Assembly (NCBI GenBank): GCA_023411445.1 | Contig: JAEYOT010000283.1 | Location: 1-11,508, forward strand | Length of the DNA: 11,508 nucleotides | Direction of reading: 5' to 3' | From: Pseudomonadota bacterium | GTDB lineage: Bacteria > Myxococcota_A > Polyangia > Polyangiales > Polyangiaceae | Part shown: piece after piece, positions 1 through 8,828 of the stretch | Numbering within the stretch: position 1 is the first letter of the stretch | Layout: each line of letters begins with the position of its first letter | Position numbers and translations under genes: made by a program | Notes under the pieces: generated by a model | What the model was told of the DNA's origin: nothing | The model's database searches: none | Seen by the model: the letters and a program-made list of their open reading frames with translations, nothing else

Positions 1-100
1 ACCTCGACCAGCGTCTCGACCGGCATTCGGCTCTGACCTTCGGTGCGGCGTTCTTGTGCTTGCGTCATGCTGCCTCCGACCTCGGCTCCGGGTTCGGCGC

Positions 101-118
101 TCGAGGCTTGCCCCTCGA
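101..118. repeat. Small inverted repeat in the leader of the FHA gene
   Basis: TCGAGG (101-106) and CCTCGA (113-118) are perfect reverse complements around a 6-base loop. There is no following T-tract. It lies about 80 bases before the FHA start codon. A 6-bp stem is common by chance in such GC-rich DNA, so I record the structure without assigning a role. Confidence 0.25.
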
Positions 119-156
119 CTACGCGGACCGCGTGGCTTTGGCCAAGTTTTGGCAAT

Positions 157-172
157 TGGGTTACTGCTTGCG
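157..172 (+). promoter_or_regulatory. Possible sigma-54-type promoter before the FHA gene
   Basis: TGG at 157-159 and TTGC at 168-171 put the GG and GC doublets exactly 10 bases apart, as in -24/-12 promoters. The rest of the -24 box is poor (GTT instead of CAC). A transcript would begin about 15-20 bases before the ATG at 200. Just upstream is a TTTGGC direct repeat (137-142 and 148-153). Sigma-54 promoters are common in myxobacteria, but this match is partial and may be chance. Confidence 0.22.
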
Positions 173-199
173 GGTCCCCTCGCATTTCCGGCTCTCCCC

Positions 200-1165
200 A
201 TGGCGCTCACCGTCGTCGTACGCTCCGGCGACCACCCCACCCCGCTCAAGATCAGCCTCGATGCTCCGCGCATCGTGATTGGTCGCGGAGACGGTTGCGA
301 GATTCGCCTGCCGGATCCGAGCGTCAGCCATCGCCACGCTTCGATCCGTCAACGCGGCTCGGACTACGTGATCGTGGACGAGGGCAGCACGAACGGCACT
401 TTCGTGGGACCGGTTCGGCTCTCGCCGCAGGCGCCGCGCGTGGTGCAGAGCGGCGAGCTCATCCGCGTCGGCCGCATCTGGCTCCAGCTCAGCATCGAGC
501 CGGTGCCGGTGACGGACGACGCGCAGCTGGCGACGCGCGAGATCGCTCTCTCGCTGATTTCATCGGCGCTGGCGGCGCAGGGTGAGCCCGCTGCGCCCAA
601 GCTGCTAGTTCAGAGCGGCCCCGATCAGGATCGCGAGCTGCTCCTGACCGAGCTGGGACGAGCCTACGTGATCGGCCGCGGCCCAGGGCTGGATCTCACG
701 CTGACCGACGCGGATTGTTCTCGCCGGCACCTGGTGGTGTCGCGGCGAGGTGGAGGCATCTGGCTCAAAGAGCTGGGTTCCAAGAACGGTGCCAGCCTCG
801 ACGGCCAAGCGCTACCACCGCACAAGGAGCTGCCGTGGCCGCGCGGCAAGGTGGTGAGGCTCGGCAGCAGCGAGCTGGTCTACGAGGACCCGGTCCACGA
901 AGCGCTGGTCGAAATCGAAGCCAGCAGCGACGAGAAGATGCGTGAGCAAGACAGCGTGGAACCGCCGACCGGCGTACCGGTCAGCTCCGCTCCGGCCCCG
1001 GCGGAGCGCAGCGCGGCGCCCATCGCGCGCGTGCCGCAGGCCAGCGCGGCACCGCCGCGACCGAGGGCCGGCTTCCGTAGCGCCGACGTCTTGATCGCCC
1101 TCCTGGCGCTCGCCGTGCTGGTCGCGAGCCTGGCCGGCTTGTTCTGGCTCTCGCGCATGAAGTAG
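200..1165 (+). CDS. Tail-anchored double-FHA-domain protein
   Basis: Predicted 321-residue phosphothreonine-reader protein. FHA domain 1 spans about residues 5-100, with IGRG at 27-30, SHRH at 43-46 and NGT at 65-67. FHA domain 2 spans about 134-228, with IGRG at 158-161, SRRH at 174-177 and NGA at 196-198. A Pro/Ala-rich linker (about 252-292) leads to one C-terminal membrane helix (about 295-317) ending in SRMK, so both FHA domains should face the cytoplasm. The reading frame stays open upstream to a GTG at 56, but codons before the ATG at 200 lack the strong third-position GC bias seen afterwards. That upstream part encodes an Arg-rich then hydrophobic stretch that could mimic a signal peptide, which would misplace the FHA domains. 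No clear Shine-Dalgarno is seen. FHA domains bind pThr peptides, so the nearby kinases are natural but unproven partners. Confidence 0.86.
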   Translation: MALTVVVRSGDHPTPLKISLDAPRIVIGRGDGCEIRLPDPSVSHRHASIRQRGSDYVIVDEGSTNGTFVGPVRLSPQAPRVVQSGELIRVGRIWLQLSIEPVPVTDDAQLATREIALSLISSALAAQGEPAAPKLLVQSGPDQDRELLLTELGRAYVIGRGPGLDLTLTDADCSRRHLVVSRRGGGIWLKELGSKNGASLDGQALPPHKELPWPRGKVVRLGSSELVYEDPVHEALVEIEASSDEKMREQDSVEPPTGVPVSSAPAPAERSAAPIARVPQASAAPPRPRAGFRSADVLIALLALAVLVASLAGLFWLSRMK

Positions 1166-1180
1166 CCGGCGCGGGCCGGC
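1165..1180. terminator. Possible bidirectional terminator hairpin between convergent genes
   Basis: GCCGGC (1165-1170) and GCCGGC (1175-1180) can pair around a GCGG loop. This lies in the 22-base gap between two convergent genes, overlapping the last base of the FHA stop codon. The stem is all G/C and there is no T-tract on either strand, so it is only a terminator-like hairpin. Confidence 0.35.
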
Positions 1181-1187
1181 GCTCGAG

Positions 1188-2111
1188 CTAGTACGACTCT
1201 CCGCTCTTGGCGCGCTCTTCGTCCTCGGCCATGAGACGGCGCGTGGCGGCGGTCGGCTGATAGCGCCTGCTCGCGCGATCGAACACGAGCTCGTAGACGA
1301 CGCCCGGTGCCGCCGCCGGCACGACCGGCGTCACCAGCACGCGGTCGCGGTCGAACTCGAAGTGGTTGAGGAAATCGTAGCGCACGCCCGGCCCGACGTG
1401 AGCATGTCCGCGCGGATGCCGGAGCACGCGCGTGAGCGCGCCGTGCTTGCTGACACGCACCACCTCCAAGCTGAGCGGCAAACAGCAGACGCTGGTCGAG
1501 TCCACCCGCTCGATCAGGATCTCTTGCCGGGCCTCGTCGCTCTCCGCGAGCACGTCCCCGAGCCGCGGCGTGCCGCGCATGCCGACGAGCTTCCCCGTCA
1601 AGCGCGAGCCATCGTAGATAGCGAGCACGTCGACCAAGAAGCCACCTATCCACAGCGCTTGCAGGCGCTGCTGCTCATCGAGGAACGCGCCCCGCAGCGG
1701 CCCCTCGGGCGCCCCCTCCAGCTGCGCGTGAAGCTGCTCTCGCAGCGCCTCCCGCTGGTCCGGGTCCGGCAAGAGCGCGAGCGCAGCGTTGACGGAGAGA
1801 AAGTCCGGCAGGCGGCGTAGCAGCGGCAGCGGCGGATACGACTCGCCAAACGAGTCGAGCTCGCGCTGCACGGCCTCCGAGGGGCGCCCCGCTCCGAGCT
1901 CATGTTCGAGCAGCGCTGACCTTTCCGCAGCCGGAGCTGCTGCGCTCGGCGCGGCCGGCGCAGGGGGCGGAGGCGGAGACGAGATCGGAGGCGGCGCGGC
2001 AGCAGCGGGTGCCGCAGCGGCGGAGGGGGCGGCAGCCTGCGGCGGCGCTACCTTCGCGGCGCAAGCCACGACCAAACGCGCGTAGCCCAAGACCGCCGGG
2101 GCGCGACTCAT
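1188..2111 (-). CDS. Putative Ala/Pro-rich lipoprotein, unknown function
   Basis: Predicted 307 residues. The N-terminus is short and moderately hydrophobic and ends in LVVAC, a lipobox-like site that would make Cys17 the lipidated residue. Its single short hydrophobic run makes this call tentative. Residues 20-64 are an Ala/Pro-rich spacer. The remaining 240 residues are mixed alpha/beta and contain an adjacent Cys pair (209-210) and a Trp-Ile-Gly-Gly segment near 154. I do not recognise the family. The ATG overlaps the stop of the upstream GT-C gene as ATGA (2108-2111), so the two are almost certainly co-transcribed and translationally coupled. This suggests that the lipoprotein works with, or is a substrate of, the membrane glycosyltransferase. 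The Ala/Pro spacer with scattered Ser would be a plausible O-glycosylation zone, but that is inference. Confidence 0.8.
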   Translation of the reverse strand: MSRAPAVLGYARLVVACAAKVAPPQAAAPSAAAAPAAAAPPPISSPPPPPAPAAPSAAAPAAERSALLEHELGAGRPSEAVQRELDSFGESYPPLPLLRRLPDFLSVNAALALLPDPDQREALREQLHAQLEGAPEGPLRGAFLDEQQRLQALWIGGFLVDVLAIYDGSRLTGKLVGMRGTPRLGDVLAESDEARQEILIERVDSTSVCCLPLSLEVVRVSKHGALTRVLRHPRGHAHVGPGVRYDFLNHFEFDRDRVLVTPVVPAAAPGVVYELVFDRASRRYQPTAATRRLMAEDEERAKSGESY

Positions 2112-4045
2112 TCCTTCTTAGGTCCTTCGTCATACGAACGGGGGCGGTACTTCTTGTCCACTCCGCCGTTCTTCACGCCATTCTCGAACAGGTCCGAGAC
2201 CAAGAACGATAGCCAAGAGCCGGGGTGCTGCGCGGAGAGATCCACCAGCTCTTGCTGGTGCGGCAGCGCAATCTTCTCATCCCACATGCACTGCAGCGCC
2301 AGCGCGATCAAGTTGGGATCGTTGGGAGCCAGCTCGAAGCCGCGCAGGTAGTGCGGCATGGCGAGCTCGGCGCGCTGCCGGCGCTTCTCTGGGTCCGGCT
2401 TGGGGCTAGGCGGATCCGGGACGTTGGCCAGCCGGCACAGCGTGTCGCCGTAGTAGACGTGCGCCATGGCCCAGCTCGGCGCAAGCTCCTTGGCGATGCC
2501 GTTGTAGTGCAGCCGCTCCTGCAGCTGCCCGCGCGCGCCCAGCATCACGGAGTAGTTGAGCTGGGCCTTGGCGCTCAGCGGCACCGCCCGGCGCGTCGCG
2601 TCCCAGAAGCTCAAATCATCCATGTAGTCGAGCGCGTGAGCGCGCGCCTGAAACGCCTGCACGCCGAAGAACGCGCCGAGCACCGCCGCGCCCACCCGCT
2701 CCCGACGGCTGGAGAGCAGCTTGGCAGCGCAAAGCCCCAGCACCAGCGACGTGCCCACGACCGGGAGGTACCAGAAGCGCTCAGCGCGCACGGTGGGCAG
2801 CACGACCGGGATGTTGGAGTGCGGGAAGTAGGCGATCGGGAACCAGAGCAGGCCGGTGGCGAGCAGCGCGCCCGGCGCGAGACGGCGCACGCGCTGCGCG
2901 ATCTCCACGCCGCGCAGCTTGAAGCTCAAGATCAAGTTGTGCAGGAGGACGCCCGCCCCGACCAGTAGCGGGCCGATCATGAGCAGCGCGCCCATCACGC
3001 TGCCGAAGAAGACTCGCCGCGTCGGCAGCGGCTCGGCGCGGAACGAGTAGTCACCGCTCAAGGTCCAAGGCAAGAGCACCTGCCCCACGCCGCTGGCGTA
3101 AACGCGCAGGGCGGCCGCCACGCGCAACGGAAACGGCGCGTCGACCAGCGGGTTGTTGATCGGATCTCGCGGCAGGCTCGGCTGGTGAAACCAAACCAGG
3201 AAGCGGCGCAGCCAGACCTGAACAGGAGGTGCGTCAGCGGGGAGCGGCGTCGCCAGCGCCTCCGGCAAGGCGACCGGGAACCAGCGCCGGCGCAGCTCCG
3301 TGTACACCACCAGCGCCGCCGTGGCGGCGAGCAGCGCCAGCACGGCGCGCGCTAAGCGCAGCGGGGCGCGGGGATGTAGCAGCGGTGCGCTGGTGAAAGC
3401 GGCGATCGCCAGCAACGGCACCGCGACGATGGCGCTCTCCTTACTGAACAAGCCGAAGCTGGTGGCGGCGAACACGCCGAGCGGCATGCCCCACAGCGGC
3501 AGCCGCAAGCAGTGCAGCGCGAGCAGCACGCCCATGCCGCCCAGCACGTCCGCGATGCCGACCACACCCGACACCGCTTCGGTGAGCACCGCGGCGGTGA
3601 GGAACACGGCGCCGCTCAGCCAGGCCAGCTGGCGCCGCCCAGATGCCGCCAACACCAGCGCGGCGAGCAGCGCGCCGTTCACGGCGTGCCCGATGACGTT
3701 GACCCAATGGTGGATGAACGGCTGGTGGCTGACGTGCCACAGTGAGCGCCAGATCAAGTTGGGAATCGGCCGATAGGAGCCGATGCTCCGCTCCGGCGGC
3801 AGACCCCAGAAATCGCGCGTGAAGGCCTGCCAGAACGAGAGCTCCCCCGAGTTGACGTAGGGGTTGGCCAGCAAGGCTTCCTGCTCGTCGAAGATGTAGT
3901 TCGACAGCGGCGAGCGCACGTACAGCACGATGGCGACCAGCAACGCCGGCGGCAGCGCGACGGAAAAGCGAGGATCTTGCTGCTCGAAATAGTTGCGGAT
4001 GGCCGTAGGCAGCGCCGCTCTTCGGATCTTGTCGAGGAACGCCAC
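2108..4045 (-). CDS. TMTC-like membrane O-mannosyltransferase (GT-C) with TPR tail
   Basis: Predicted 645-residue polytopic protein resembling the TMTC/DUF1736 branch of the PMT superfamily, which transfers sugars (mannose in eukaryotes) from lipid-linked donors to proteins on the extracytoplasmic side. Visible motifs in order are Asp-Glu in the first outer loop (53-54, followed by an ALLANPYVN-type segment), SYRP (90-93), a His-rich HHWVN/GHAVN stretch (about 112-123), FSKES (200-204), NNPLVD (297-302), SGDYSF (330-335) and AERFWYLP (421-428). About ten hydrophobic helices precede a soluble C-terminal part (about 492-590) that reads as TPR-like helices. The first in-frame GTG is at 4054, directly abutting GGGGAGG. 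The GTG at 4045 has ideal 9-base spacing to it and is preferred. It ends inside the ATGA overlap with the lipoprotein gene. Acceptor and sugar are unknown. Confidence 0.87.
   Translation of the reverse strand: MAFLDKIRRAALPTAIRNYFEQQDPRFSVALPPALLVAIVLYVRSPLSNYIFDEQEALLANPYVNSGELSFWQAFTRDFWGLPPERSIGSYRPIPNLIWRSLWHVSHQPFIHHWVNVIGHAVNGALLAALVLAASGRRQLAWLSGAVFLTAAVLTEAVSGVVGIADVLGGMGVLLALHCLRLPLWGMPLGVFAATSFGLFSKESAIVAVPLLAIAAFTSAPLLHPRAPLRLARAVLALLAATAALVVYTELRRRWFPVALPEALATPLPADAPPVQVWLRRFLVWFHQPSLPRDPINNPLVDAPFPLRVAAALRVYASGVGQVLLPWTLSGDYSFRAEPLPTRRVFFGSVMGALLMIGPLLVGAGVLLHNLILSFKLRGVEIAQRVRRLAPGALLATGLLWFPIAYFPHSNIPVVLPTVRAERFWYLPVVGTSLVLGLCAAKLLSSRRERVGAAVLGAFFGVQAFQARAHALDYMDDLSFWDATRRAVPLSAKAQLNYSVMLGARGQLQERLHYNGIAKELAPSWAMAHVYYGDTLCRLANVPDPPSPKPDPEKRRQRAELAMPHYLRGFELAPNDPNLIALALQCMWDEKIALPHQQELVDLSAQHPGSWLSFLVSDLFENGVKNGGVDKKYRPRSYDEGPKKE
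2112..2119 (-). promoter_or_regulatory. Closely spaced Shine-Dalgarno of the lipoprotein gene
   Basis: The minus strand reads AAGAAGGA directly before the ATG at 2111, inside the last codons of the upstream gene. The AAGG core is only one base from the ATG, much closer than the usual 5-9. With the ATGA overlap, re-initiation by terminating ribosomes may matter more than fresh recruitment. Confidence 0.4.
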
Positions 4046-4054
4046 CCCGCTCAC

Positions 4055-4061
4055 CCTCCCC
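4055..4061 (-). promoter_or_regulatory. Shine-Dalgarno that decides the start of the TMTC-like gene
   Basis: GGGGAGG on the minus strand touches the first GTG (4054) with no spacing but lies nine bases before the second GTG (4045). The second is therefore the likelier start. Confidence 0.55.
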
Positions 4062-4124
4062 AGAGCCCGACCGGTCGCCAGCGAGGCGCGTCCTTCCAGG
4101 AGGGAGCGGCGAGCAGCGACTTTC

Positions 4125-4146
4125 TCACTTGCGCTGCACTAGCGCT
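4125..4146. repeat. Imperfect 11-bp tandem repeat, possible operator
   Basis: TCACTTGCGCT (4125-4135) is followed directly by GCACTAGCGCT (4136-4146). They match at 9 of 11 positions, in phase with one helical turn. The repeat sits in the divergent 109-base region between the TMTC-like gene and the pseudokinase gene, immediately before a TATAAG box. This placement suits a regulator binding tandem half-sites, but no factor can be named. Confidence 0.4.
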
Positions 4147-4151
4147 ATAAG
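4146..4151 (+). promoter_or_regulatory. Possible -10 box of the pseudokinase gene
   Basis: TATAAG stands out in otherwise GC-rich DNA 12 bases before the ATG at 4164. A transcript from it would be nearly leaderless, consistent with the lack of a clear Shine-Dalgarno there. The best -35 candidate, TTCTCA at 4122-4127 with an 18-base spacer, is poor, so the call is weak. Confidence 0.28.
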
Positions 4152-4163
4152 GGCCTGGCAACA

Positions 4164-5507
4164 ATGCCCGAGGCAGTAACCTTCGACGGCTGCGAGGTCA
4201 TCCGCAAGCTTTCCTCCGGGCCGGTTTGCGACCTGTATCGAGCCATCCAGGAGCCGCTGGGCCGCACGGTGCTGATCAAGGCGCTCGGCCAAAACATCCT
4301 GCCGTCGTCCCCCTTCGCCTCCACGCTGGAGCGCGAGGCGCGGCTGCTGAGCGAGCTGAACCACCCGGGCATCGTCAAGGTGCATGACTTCGTCAAACGG
4401 GGGGACCGCATGTGGATGGTGCTGGAGCACGTGGACGGCTGGAGCTTGGAGGAGCTGCTCGCCAAGGCCAAGCGCTTGCCGGACAGCGCGGCCATCGCCA
4501 TCGCGCTCGGCTTGGCCGAGGCGCTCGCGCACGCTCACGAGCACAGCGTGGTGCACCGCGATCTGCAACCGAAGAACGTCCTCATCGGCAAGCGCGGCGA
4601 GGTGAAGCTGCTCAACTTCGCGCTCGCGGTCGACGAGCGCATGCCCACCGCGCCGGAGCTACTGGACGGCAGCACCGGCTACCTCGGCCCCGTGTACATG
4701 TCGCCAGAGCAGATCTTGGGCGAGCCCGCGGATCCGCGCTCGGACCTGTTCTCGCTCGGTGTGTTGCTGTACGAGCTGCTCAGCGGCTCGCGCCCCTTCG
4801 AAGGTCCGAACGAGCGCTCCACGTCGCTCCGCATTCGGCAGAGCCCACCTCCGCCGCTCACGCAAGGTGGCATCAAGGTGAGCGGCAGCTTGGAGCGGCT
4901 GGTGGCGCGCTGCTTGGAGAAGTTGCCCGCCGATCGCATCGGTAGCGCGGCGGAGCTAGCGGCGGGGCTGCGCGCGGCGCTGAGCGAGTCGTGGGATGGC
5001 CCCCCCGAATCCGCCATTTTGGCGCTGCTCGCCAGTCTCGGCCTGGGTGAGGTCAAGACGAGCGCCGCTCGCAAGCCCCATCGTGAGACGCCGCGCACCT
5101 CGCTCGTCTCCATCACGCTCGGCTTCTTGGTGATCACGCTCGGTATCGTGGTCAGCGGCTATGGCCTGCGCCGCGCGTTTGGGCCGGCAGAAGCCAGTCG
5201 ACGCGCTGCGGCGCCGGAGGCGGCACCCGTGGGTGCGGCTGAGCTCCGCGTCGTGGCCCACCCGTGGGCGCACGTCTTCGTAGACGGCCAACAGCGCGAA
5301 ACCACACCATTCGCGCGCCCGATTCGGCTGACTCCTGGCACGCACTACATCCGGCTGGAGCACCCCGCAGCTCCGCCCGAGCGCCGAACCCTCACGCTGA
5401 GCGCGGGGGAGGCGGTGCTGCTCGAGGTCAACATGAAGGTCGTGCTGCCTCCAGCTCCGAGCGCAGCGCCGAGCGCATCGAGCGCTGAAGAGCTCGACTC
5501 GCCCTAG
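4164..5507 (+). CDS. Membrane Ser/Thr pseudokinase with extracytoplasmic PEGA domain
   Basis: Predicted 447 residues. A Hanks-type kinase fold covers about 8-275, then a juxtamembrane segment rich in Thr/Ser and basic residues (297-313), one membrane helix (about 314-334), and a PEGA-like beta domain (about 359-425) outside the membrane. Retained features are Lys39 in VLIKA, Glu58, His131-Arg132-Asp133, Asn138, SPE at 180-182 and Asp194. Changed features are a degenerate Gly loop (SSGPVC), Gln135 where HRDLKP has Lys, and Asn151-Phe152-Ala153 in place of DFG, which removes the Mg-binding Asp. I read it as a pseudokinase, or at most a very weak kinase. A TAG in frame at 4140 and the absence of an intervening start codon fix the ATG at 4164. 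A real but atypical kinase is the alternative. PEGA domains are commonly surface or envelope attachment modules, so it may couple envelope state to a cytoplasmic scaffold. Confidence 0.9.
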   Translation: MPEAVTFDGCEVIRKLSSGPVCDLYRAIQEPLGRTVLIKALGQNILPSSPFASTLEREARLLSELNHPGIVKVHDFVKRGDRMWMVLEHVDGWSLEELLAKAKRLPDSAAIAIALGLAEALAHAHEHSVVHRDLQPKNVLIGKRGEVKLLNFALAVDERMPTAPELLDGSTGYLGPVYMSPEQILGEPADPRSDLFSLGVLLYELLSGSRPFEGPNERSTSLRIRQSPPPPLTQGGIKVSGSLERLVARCLEKLPADRIGSAAELAAGLRAALSESWDGPPESAILALLASLGLGEVKTSAARKPHRETPRTSLVSITLGFLVITLGIVVSGYGLRRAFGPAEASRRAAAPEAAPVGAAELRVVAHPWAHVFVDGQQRETTPFARPIRLTPGTHYIRLEHPAAPPERRTLTLSAGEAVLLEVNMKVVLPPAPSAAPSASSAEELDSP

Positions 5508-5639
5508 GCAAGCGCGCCTGGCCGTGATGTGTGCCAATGTGATCGTGACGGTTACACCCGATGATTGCATTGCTGCTCTCACAGTAAATTCCCATGCTTG
5601 TAGCTCGCGTGCCTACACGTTCCGTGGCATAACCAAAGG

Positions 5640-5662
5640 AAGCGAATCCGCGTAGTTCGCTT
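5640..5662. promoter_or_regulatory. 7-bp inverted repeat upstream of the second kinase gene
   Basis: AAGCGAA (5640-5646) and TTCGCTT (5656-5662) are perfect reverse complements separated by nine bases, ending 31 bases before the ATG at 5694. The 186-base gap between the kinase genes (5508-5693) is visibly less GC-rich than the coding DNA, as expected for a promoter region, but I find no convincing -35/-10 pair in it. The repeat could be an operator, an untranslated-leader hairpin, or a weak terminator for the upstream gene. Confidence 0.4.
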
Positions 5663-5682
5663 GGGTTGCTGCGTTGATGCTC

Positions 5683-5688
5683 AGGGTG
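5683..5688 (+). promoter_or_regulatory. Shine-Dalgarno that decides the second kinase start
   Basis: AGGGTG lies before the ATG at 5694, with seven bases between AGGG and the start codon. This favours that ATG over the in-frame TTG at 5661, which falls inside the inverted repeat 5640-5662 and would add a Cys-rich dozen residues not typical of kinases. Confidence 0.5.
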
Positions 5689-5693
5689 ATTGC

Positions 5694-7625
<1,932 letters not shown>

Positions 7626-7638
7626 TCGAGGAGCCGCG

Positions 7639-7659
7639 TCGCTGGTGGCGGACCAGCGA
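7639..7659 (+). terminator. Terminator-like hairpin after the kinase gene
   Basis: TCGCTGGT (7639-7646) and ACCAGCGA (7652-7659) form a perfect 8-bp stem with a 5-base loop, starting 14 bases after the kinase stop. No U-tract follows, so termination may be partial or Rho-assisted. It includes the first base of an in-frame ATG (7659) for the next gene, which argues against that start. Confidence 0.5.
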
Positions 7660-7700
7660 TGTCCGCCGCCCGCTTGAGCTGCGGCCGCCGCTGGGAGACG

Positions 7701-8828
7701 ATGAGGCTCGTTGCCATGGCACCAAGCAGCACGGCTAGTCGCACGGTGAGCACGCTCGACCGAGCTCGCGGCTGCCTCCTCGGGGGGGCGGTGGGCGATG
7801 CGCTCGGCGCGCCCGTGGAGTTCTTGTCGCTCGCTCAGATCGAGGAGAGGTTCGGCGCGCTCGGCATCCAGGAGCTAGCGCCCGCATACGGCCTGCTGGG
7901 CGCGATCACGGACGACACGCAGATGACCCTGTTCACGGCCGAGGGCTTGATCCGCGCCCACGTCCGCTCCAAAGCAGAAGGCGCCTGTCACCCGCCCAGC
8001 GTGATTCACCACGCCTTGCTGCGCTGGCTCCACACGCAGGGCCAAGAGAGCCCGGCGTTCCCCAAGACCGGCGCCACGTGGCCCGATGGCTGGCTGATCC
8101 AACAGCGGGAGCTTCACCAGCGCCGAGCGCCAGGCGTGACCTGCGTGACGGCGCTAAAGCGTGCGGTCAAGCTGGGTGAGCTGGCTCGCAACGACAGCAA
8201 GGGTTGCGGCGGGGTCATGCGGGTCGCCCCCATCGGGCTGTTCGTCCCCAGCGCGGACGAGCACTCGGAAGCAGCTCCGCCTCTCGCGTTCCAGATGGCT
8301 GGCGAGTCCGCGCAGAGCACGCACGGGCACCCGAGCAGCACGCTGGCTTCCGGCTTCTTCGCGCTCGTCATCGCGCACTTGCTGCGCGGACGCTCGCTGC
8401 ACGAAGCCATCGCCGCCTCCAAGCCGTGGGTCTTGCGTGAAGCCTCCTCGGATGAGGTCGTGGCCGCCATCGACAGCGCCGTGAGCCTCGCGGGCTCGGA
8501 CGCGCCCTCCGCGCCGTCCGCCGTGGAGCGCTTGGGCGGCGGCTGGGTCGCCGAGGAAGCGCTGGCCATCGCGCTGTTCTGCGCGCTGCGCGCCGAGAGC
8601 TTCGAGCACGCCGTCCGACTCGCGGTAAATCACAGCGGGGATTCGGACTCCACCGGCAGCATGACGGGGCAGCTGCTGGGCACGCTGTGGGGCATCGCAA
8701 GCGTGCCGGAACGCTGGCTCCAGCAGGTGGAGCTAGCCACCGTTACGGACGAGCTGGCCCGCGACTTGCTCGCGGCCGCGACAGGCCAAGACACGCAGCA
8801 GCTCGCGCAGCGCTACCCCGGCTGGTGA
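7701..8828 (+). CDS. ADP-ribosylglycohydrolase (DraG/ARH family)
   Basis: Predicted 375-residue hydrolase that removes ADP-ribose from modified proteins or small acceptors using a binuclear Mg/Mn centre. Family signatures are all visible: GCLLGGAVGDALGAP (24-38), TDDTQ (70-74), SKGCGGVMR (166-174), THGHP (207-211) and HSGDSDSTGS (311-320). Asp71, Asp72, Asp314 and Asp316 are the expected metal ligands, so the enzyme should be active. Length is normal to slightly long for the family, and there is no signal or membrane segment. The frame opens at ATG 7659, but that lies in a hairpin. ATG 7701 has GGGAG three bases before it, while ATG 7716 has GAGG nine bases before it, so either of these could be the start. 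No ADP-ribosyltransferase is in the window, so the substrate is unknown. The gene is downstream of the kinase on the same strand, with a hairpin between them. Confidence 0.93.
   Translation: MRLVAMAPSSTASRTVSTLDRARGCLLGGAVGDALGAPVEFLSLAQIEERFGALGIQELAPAYGLLGAITDDTQMTLFTAEGLIRAHVRSKAEGACHPPSVIHHALLRWLHTQGQESPAFPKTGATWPDGWLIQQRELHQRRAPGVTCVTALKRAVKLGELARNDSKGCGGVMRVAPIGLFVPSADEHSEAAPPLAFQMAGESAQSTHGHPSSTLASGFFALVIAHLLRGRSLHEAIAASKPWVLREASSDEVVAAIDSAVSLAGSDAPSAPSAVERLGGGWVAEEALAIALFCALRAESFEHAVRLAVNHSGDSDSTGSMTGQLLGTLWGIASVPERWLQQVELATVTDELARDLLAAATGQDTQQLAQRYPGW

Noticed and set aside
1..36. Possible last codons of an upstream plus-strand gene ending in TGA at 34-36
   Set aside because: Only 11 codons are visible and no family can be recognised, so it is not supportable.
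56..199. N-terminal extension of the FHA protein with a signal-peptide-like hydrophobic run
   Set aside because: Third-position GC bias is absent before 200, and export would place FHA domains outside the cytoplasm. The ATG at 200 sits right before the first FHA strand.
880..1653. Minus-strand open frame spanning the end of the FHA gene and the lipoprotein gene
   Set aside because: It overlaps two better-supported genes in different frames and has an Arg/Ala-rich translation without any recognisable domain.
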